Positions 58,386-64,000 of a stretch of DNA of 64,000 bases are shown here, in pieces (the stretch's first letter is position 1; every line of letters starts with the position of its first letter). The notes below the pieces were generated by a model. It worked only from the letters and a program-made list of their open reading frames with translations, was not told the origin of the DNA and made no database searches. The translations under genes were made by a program, and so were the position numbers. Source of the stretch: Phytophthora quininea (lineage: Eukaryota > Oomycota > Peronosporomycetes > Peronosporales > Peronosporaceae); the NCBI GenBank assembly GCA_011947345.1, contig JAAVTG010000759.1:1-64000 (forward strand), written 5' to 3'.

Positions 58386-58574
58386 ATGGGGAAGACAGCA
58401 GCAGTGTTGAAGGTCCACCTCACTAATGACGACTACCGCATCATTGTGAACTGGATGGAAGACAGGTAGCACTTTGATTGGATTCACGGCACTTCGGACA
58501 CGATGACAGTTAGTGGGAAGCCAACAGAGACAAGAAGCGCCGCCTTCAAAGCTCTTGCAGCTCACCTGCAGCGG
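58386..58574 (+). pseudogene. Small oomycete-type ORF with internal stop
   Basis: MGKTAAVLKVHLTNDDYRII, VNWMEDR, TAG, HFDWIHGTSDTMTVSGKPTE, AAFKALAAHLQRDE, stop. The NDDYRIIVNWMED...F..IHG..GKP pattern looks like a helical DNA-binding-type start seen in element-associated proteins, but I cannot name the family. The TAG at about 58467 interrupts it. The rest of 58036-58869 shows no other gene. Confidence 0.4.
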
Positions 58575-58869
58575 GATGAGTAGCGGTGCACATGCACAGA
58601 GGAAGACGTAGGACTCCCCGAGTCTGTGTCTTTAGGCTCCCAGCCTTCGGTTCTGTACAAGAACCAAGTACAATCCCGTAACTAGGACTCGCAGAATCAG
58701 TGTCCCTTAAACCAAGGACAACACTAATTAACTGCAAAAATAGAACTGAATTGAATTGTTTTATCTGACCCTGGTGTAAATGTATAGACTAAACTATGTG
58801 GCATAGTTAATCTAAGAGATATGTAAATGAGTGGTGGAGAGCCAGATGGCTACAGAGTCGAAACTCTAT

Positions 58870-59005
58870 GCACGGTTAAGAGTTTCGCGTAACCTCCAAA
58901 GTCAACGCACGGTTAAGAGTTTCGCGTAACCTCCAAAGTCAACGCACGGTTAAGAGTTTCGCGTAACCTCCAAAGTCAACGCACGGTTATGACTTTCGCG
59001 TAACC
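58870..59005. repeat. 37-bp tandem repeat, 3.7 copies
   Basis: Unit starts GCACGGTTAAGAGTTTCGCG and ends CCAAAGTCAAC. Copies start at 58870, 58907, 58944 and 58981 (the last partial, with AAGAGT changed to TGACT). The first three are essentially identical. Confidence 0.95.
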
Positions 59006-59360
59006 CCGCTTCACCGTTCCCCTCCAAACAATGGATACACTGGGTCCACAACTGCCTTGTCAAGTTCGCGTCTCCTAGAGACTTCCGCTGGTCGCTACGC
59101 CTCAACGAGGCCGCCGTTGGCTTGACGAGCCCATTCTTCGCCTGCCTCAAGTGTCAATCACTTGCAGGCCTTCCTGCCAGGTTGTCCCCAGCGCTCGTGC
59201 ACGACCTCGAGCTAGCCCCAGGCCACTCACACGCTCTCCCAGTTGCGGAGTACCTCGCGGCGCATCGCCGGGTCTCGCGCCACCTGCAGCCCTATAGGCA
59301 GTTCGGACAACCCGGCTAGCAGCGATGCGCCTCGTGTCGAGGTGGGAGTCCGCTCTCGTC

Positions 59361-59413
59361 GCCGACACGGCGTTCTCCTTCGCCGATACGGCGTTCTCCT
59401 TCGCCGATACGGC
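59361..59413. repeat. 21-bp tandem repeat, about 2.5 copies
   Basis: CGTTCTCCTTCGCCGATACGG repeated, with a diverged first half-unit (GCCGACACGG). Confidence 0.85.
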
Positions 59414-59517
59414 GCCCTCGCTCGCCCCAAGAGGACAGCGAGGTCGACTATAATGAGTCGGATGACCAAGGCGGCGGTACATGGATTCGCGACGAGCATG
59501 TCGATCACTCAGGCGCT

Positions 59518-60204
59518 TTGCCGAGGGCTGGAAGCCCAGCGCCGCGATCTCCTCCGCGTACACCGCGTGATCTACGCACACCTCCCGGTCAGCCACCACC
59601 GCTGCGGACGCCGTGTCCATTTCCTGAAACCAGGCCCTCGGCCTTCGTGTTGAGCACCTTGCGCACGGCCCCGCCGCTACCTCCTCGTGATGGAGACGAC
59701 CGCGCCAGCGAGCGTGTCATCACGAATGACCTCGACGAGGCTCAGGACCGCGCCCTCGCGAATCAAGCGTCCACGCTCTCCATGCGCCCCGTGGCACAGC
59801 CACTGCTGAATCCGTCGCGGCGCGACTGCGGCTTCGAGTCGCGCGATGCGGCCGAGCGGGCCCGAGCTGCTGCCGCGCAGCCATCACTCGCGAGCTATAT
59901 TGTGGGGCCTCCAGCCCGCACGGACGCCGAGCTGGCGACTCGTCAAGCGCTCCATGAGCGGTTCCTGACACCGCAGGTGACGAATGTGGCGGAATATCGC
60001 CAACGTCTACACGCTCAAGCGAGCGGCGACTCGGTGCCGCAGATGCGGACGTATCCCATCACTCTCAAGCCTGGAGAGACAGCCGAAGAGTTTCTCTCGG
60101 CTTTCCAGACTTGGGGAGGATGGCCGCAAGTTGCAGTCGTTCGACAACCTGCATGCAAGCTTCAGCGAAGCAGACGTTCGAATCGAATGACGTCTGTACT
60201 TTGA
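59518..60204 (+). CDS. Hypothetical protein, possibly gag-like
   Basis: 228 codons, Pro/Arg-rich start then SERVITNDLDEAQDRALANQ, CGFESRDAAERARAAAAQPS, TDAELATRQALHERFLTPQV and YPITLKPGETAEEFLSAFQT. The latter half has the amphipathic pattern of a real protein and could be a Gypsy gag start. High GC makes open frames common on both strands here. No domain recognised. Confidence 0.4.
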   Translation: MPRAGSPAPRSPPRTPRDLRTPPGQPPPLRTPCPFPETRPSAFVLSTLRTAPPLPPRDGDDRASERVITNDLDEAQDRALANQASTLSMRPVAQPLLNPSRRDCGFESRDAAERARAAAAQPSLASYIVGPPARTDAELATRQALHERFLTPQVTNVAEYRQRLHAQASGDSVPQMRTYPITLKPGETAEEFLSAFQTWGGWPQVAVVRQPACKLQRSRRSNRMTSVL

Positions 60205-60365
60205 CTTTGCTAAGTCCCGTACGATACTTCCTCGCTCGCGCTCTGCGCGTGCAACCGGCACGGAGGCGTCCCATTTCGCCCCTGCCTTTCAGGGAAAGGC
60301 GTCGATGGCTGAACCAGCCCCGGATCAGAGCATGAGCTCTGCTTCTGACCCGGACGCGCCTCGCA

Positions 60366-61440
60366 CTAGTGGCGAGAAGCGCGGCTCGGTCGACGAGTCG
60401 ACCGTGAGCCCCCAGGGTGCCCCTGATCAGCCCGATCAAAAGCGTCCACGACGTCAGGGCAGTCTTGCCTTAGAGGCACCTCGTATTCCCACGAGTTCTG
60501 GGAGTGAGGGTAGCCCCTCCACTTCGCCAGATACTGGGTATGACCCTTACGTCGGCGACGTGCTAGAAGACGCTTCACGTGATAGTGGAGATCACCGTGC
60601 TCATCGAGCAGCGCCGGAGGTGGGCGATGGTCGGCTGGTCGATGACCATGGGAATCCGATTCCTGGCTCGCACTGGGCGCGTCAGTCGGAGGTGTCAGCC
60701 ATGCTGCACCGTGTTCGCTCGTCAGACGCGAGACGTCTGGGAGACGTTTGATCGCTACGATCAAGATCTGACGGATCTGCAGCAGCGGGTGGAGTGGTTC
60801 GAGGCCCCACAATCGATCTCCGATCGTCTTCGCGCCCAGGAGCTAGGGCTCGCGGAGCTTCGGGGTCAACTGACCGGGCTGCAGCAGTTCGTCTACTCAG
60901 CGTTGTTGGCGCCGCCTGTGGCGCCAGCGCCTCCGCGCTCACCCCCGCGGGGTCCTGGTACAGCTTAAGCAAGCCCACGTAGAACACAGGATGTGTTCGC
61001 ATCCTCGCTGGGAGGTTCAGCGTGTATGCAAGGCCCTTCTTGGCCACGACCTTGAACGGTCCGATGAACCGTGGTCGGAGTTTCGTCTTGAAGACGGCAG
61101 ATACTGCATGTGTAGGCAGGTTCTTAGCGTTTAATAAAACAAGGTCCCCGACCTGGAATTCCACCAGATTGTCTCTGCCTTTTGCGTCAGCTTGTTCCTT
61201 CTGAACATCTTGGCTTTCAGCCATCGCATCACGCACACTGCGTAAGACGCTCAACTTCGTCGAGAGGAAGTCATCGACTTGCTTGCGCACCGCAAGAGGG
61301 CTGACATCAGCAAGCTCGGGAGCTATCCTTCCCCCACCAAGCCCGTGGCCACGAAGTGGAGGGGAAGAGGGACGCGCGGGTGCGCTAAGCCGTTCACGTA
61401 GAACGGAGTGAAGCCGGTAGAGGCATGTGTGGTGGAGCGC
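60366..61440 (-). pseudogene. Gypsy chromovirus integrase C-terminus with chromodomain
   Basis: From 61440 leftward: STTHASTGFTPFYVNG (end of integrase core), then after a frame change VRKQVDDFLSTKLSVLRSVR, QVGDLVLLNAKNLPTHAVSA, LRPRFIGPFKVVAKKGLAYT and MRTHPVFYVGLLKLYQDPAG. A further frame change at about 60700 leads to the chromodomain LHYHVKRLLARRRRKGHTQY with LAKWRGYPHSQNSWE. The plus-strand frames in this interval are shadows. Catalytic core and RT are missing; the copy ends near 61440, where a different retroelement leader begins. Confidence 0.83.
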
Positions 61441-61580
61441 ACGTCAAAAGTTCGCGATCACGGTCCGATCGCCGAGCTTCGGGCGAGTTTCCAGAGCACA
61501 AAGCGACGTTGCCTTCTTCTTCTTGGAACGTCGCGTTTCCTCGGGGCTTGCACTGACGTAATTCCGATGGGAGGTAGCGT

Positions 61581-62466
61581 TGTTGACAGGGGTTGACTTG
61601 AAATCGTAAGTCTTGAGGTCTTGGTTGGTGATCGCGCGGGGATTAGCTTCTCACGCAGTCGGTTGTTGTTTCCTTCCTCTTTTGTCTTGTCCTCGGTTGC
61701 GCCGGATCCTATCGTTTACCTCTGCGCACCGGCAATCTTCTCCCCACTCGTCTACTTAACCCCTATCGCTTGGTTAAGTAGATCGTGGTCTCTTCCGCCG
61801 CCGATCGTTGGGCCCTTTGCCTTGCCTCGCGCCGACGGTTTTCGGTTTATAGTGCCGTTCTCGTGACACTCTGGGTTGGGTTGAGCACGCGAAACCTCGC
61901 TGCAGCGCCACGTATCGCCGCTATCCTTGGCGATCGGGGTCGATTCTTCTACAGAGGTAGTCCTTGAGCACGGAGTAGCGAACTTGGCTTCTTGGGGAAC
62001 AACGACGTGTTACTTGACTTATCTACTTCGATGCAAATTGCGAACTGACTACTCTATCCCTTCGTACTTCATGTCTACTCCGCGGTCCATCTACCAGCTG
62101 CTCAGGCACTCTCCTTCTCACTTTTCTATTCCCGATCATCTTGCGATCAGCGATCAGGATCTCGGTGATCGATCCTGTGGTGATCGGCGATCGAGATTCC
62201 GGTGGTCGACACTAGCGATCAGCGGTCAGGGTTCCGGTGGTCGACGATCTTCGCGATCCGGCGATCGTACTTAATATGGCAATCCCACTTAAAGCGGCGA
62301 TCGTACTTAAGTGGATATCCCCTGAACTTCCGTCACTCTCAAACTCGCTTCACCACAGCCGCCCCGTCATCGCCGCTACGTACTCCCCAGGTGCGTTGAG
62401 GCGCTGAGAGACCTTGCACGTGTTGGCGTTGACGCCTTCTAACTCTGTTCCTGTTGTCGACGCAGA
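61581..62466 (+). other. LTR/leader-like region with GATC-rich tract
   Basis: Starts TGTTGACAGGGGTTGAC, plausible as an LTR 5' border, and leads into a gag-like gene. A degenerate tract of CGATC/GATCG words (62123-62275, e.g. GTGATCGGCGATCGAG) occupies the middle. No TG...CA end or TSD could be fixed. Confidence 0.45.
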
Positions 62467-63970
62467 ATGGCTGACCAAACCGCCGGCGCTGACCGCATCA
62501 TCCCTGAAACCTGTTCCGTGTGCTCTTCTGGGCTTGCCCCACCTTATCCCGAGCTGCCAACAGTCCCCGGTGCAACCGCCGATGCCATCGCTGCAGTTGT
62601 CCCCCACTCGCCGCTACTACACGTGTTGTCGGAGAGCTATACGCTATCTCGCGATCACTGCTGCCTGCTGAGGTCGGCGAACCGTGTTTTGGCACAGCAC
62701 GCACTCGTTCTGCATCAAGAGCTCGACAGAGCTGTAGCAAGTGCTGCCGAAGGTGAACCGCCGTCGTCATCGGATATCGCAGTCGGCGTTGGCGGCGCAA
62801 GTACCATCGACACCTCGACTAACCCTCAAGATCGAGCTGATACTGTTGACTCTCTCCGCGGAGAGCTCAAACGGGCGTCTAAGTCGCGTAGATCAGCGCT
62901 GATTCGGACACATCGAGCTGAAGAACTCGCTAAAGAAGAACGCCAAAAACATCGCCAAGCGAAAGCCAAACGTGAGAAACTTACCGCCGACGTCCGTGCG
63001 CTACGTGATCGAGCTTCGCAAGCCGACGATCTCGTTGCTGAGGCAGGCGCTCGTGCGGAAAAAGCTGTGCAAGAGCGGACCCGATCCCAGTCTGATCTGG
63101 AGCAGATTAAGAAGGCAAAACTTGCGGCCGACAAGCGCGTTGCCGACCTCGAGGGCCAATTGCAGGTTGCCCGCCAGACCATGCAAGAAGATCGGGTTGC
63201 TCATGCAGCAATTCGCCAGGAACTGCGGAGACAGGTACAATTCCTCACGAAACGTGACACTGAGAGGAGTCAGCTGTTGGAAAGTGCAAGAGCCGCCCGG
63301 CGCGTAGCGGAGAGGGTCCGCGACGTCCTAGCTGGACGTCTGCAGAGTTTGTTTGCGGCCGTAGGTGGGGTCCTAGACGTCGACGTCCTCATTCAGGACA
63401 TCACGATCTCGGTGGAGATCGAAAACGCGGTCGATTCACGTTCGCAGGAGACTAATCAGCTCTCGAGGGCTCTCGATCGACATCCTCAGGTCGACCAGCA
63501 ACACTTACCAGCCGCTGATCACCCTTCTCCGGTCGCAGATTGCCCGTCGCAGGCAACAGCCTAGGACGATTGATCGCCGATCCCAAGCTGCTGGTTGTCC
63601 TTCTGAGACCGTCGATCGCAGCTCGCAGGAAGCTCCTCACCGTCTGCGGTCGATGAAGCACCGCGATCACCACTCCAAACAGGCCGATCAGCACTCGCAG
63701 GCCGTGGATCAGCTATCCACGCCCGTCAATCCCCAGGATCAGCCCTCAGAAAACTCTAGGCCGCGCTCACAGGTCGTCGATCGCCCCAATCAATGTTCAG
63801 AAGACGTCGAGCAGCACTCGCAGGTCGTCGCTCACCACGATCAACATTCGCAGGTGATTGATCCTCTCTCACATCCTGTCATTCATCAACCGCAGGGCGT
63901 CGACGCACATTCGCAGACTGTCGTCGATTCCGATGATCAGTCAAGGGAAACGAAAGTCACGGGTAATTGA
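62467..63970 (+). CDS. Coiled-coil gag-like protein with HSQ-type repeats
   Basis: First frame (62467-63564, 365 codons) starts MADQTAGADRIIPETC, with CSVCSSG near residue 17, followed by a long coiled coil (ELKRASKSRRSALIRTHRAE, RASQADDLVAEAGARAEKAV, DLEGQLQVARQTMQEDRVA). The end is a Pro/His/Gln/Asp-rich tail. After a stop at 63562-63564, the same repeat character continues in another frame to 63970 (QADQHSQAVDQ, VEQHSQVVAHHDQHSQV), so a frameshift near 63560 probably splits one protein. Such coiled-coil first ORFs precede pol in some oomycete Gypsy elements; no pol is visible before the window ends. Confidence 0.5.
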
Positions 63971-64000
63971 AGATTCAGATGACGAAGGTGCAACTTGTCA

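Noticed and set aside
58860..59010. CRISPR-like array
   Set aside because: Units are contiguous 37-bp tandem copies without unique spacers, in a eukaryotic context.
60305..60968. Plus-strand frames of 148 and 129 codons
   Set aside because: The minus strand here encodes a clear chromodomain and integrase tail.
1..64000. tRNA genes
   Set aside because: No A-box/B-box pair with a foldable cloverleaf was convincing by eye; a tRNAscan-type search would be needed.

Overview
The window looks like a repeat-dominated stretch of an oomycete nuclear genome, most like Phytophthora or a close relative. Three things point there: the mixture of mobile-element lineages (Crypton and DIRS tyrosine recombinases, chromodomain Ty3/Gypsy, Ty1/Copia, Helitron, piggyBac, PIF-Harbinger, hAT, pogo-like, MULE and LINE), short GT-AG introns of about 75-115 bp, and two eukaryotic housekeeping genes. 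Nothing suggests a prokaryote. I saw no rRNA, CRISPR array or convincing tRNA.

Layout. 1-2.3 kb: a MULE transposase relic on the minus strand with two recognisable introns, abutting a Helitron helicase fragment. 2.3-9.5 kb: Gypsy leader-like sequence, an unassigned decayed protein-coding stretch, a minus-strand chromovirus integrase and chromodomain, and a 5'-truncated LINE. 9.7-11.9 kb: a Crypton. 12.2-14.4 kb: a PIF-Harbinger element with terminal inverted repeats (TIRs) and a 3-bp target-site duplication (TSD). 14.5-17.8 kb: the only host gene island, with glutaminyl-tRNA synthetase and a U1A/U2B''-type two-RRM snRNP protein, both on the minus strand. 18-25 kb: decayed pogo-like, hAT and DIRS-type recombinase relics with sequence I could not assign. 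25.3-29.8 kb: a piggyBac element bounded by TIRs and split by a 1.6-kb insertion.

29.8-42.6 kb is a nest of Gypsy remnants. One Gypsy reverse transcriptase gene carries a Helitron of 2,581 bp with textbook TC...CTAG ends at an A|T site. The following DIRS element carries a 204-bp solo LTR with a perfect TSD. 42.8-44.4 kb: a second MULE relic. 46.0-56.4 kb: two almost identical 4.88-kb Copia elements in tail-to-tail inverted orientation, each with its own 5-bp TSD and 388-bp LTRs, separated by 648 bp. 56.5-64 kb: Gypsy gag/protease and integrase/chromodomain relics, tandem repeats, and a long coiled-coil gag-like gene behind a GATC-rich leader.

The mobile genes act only within their own elements. 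The best-preserved are the Copia pair and the Harbinger. The frameshifts in both host genes and in both Copia polyproteins fall in C/G homopolymer runs, so some apparent pseudogenes may be sequence errors. All protein identities come from reading motifs by eye; no database search was run.
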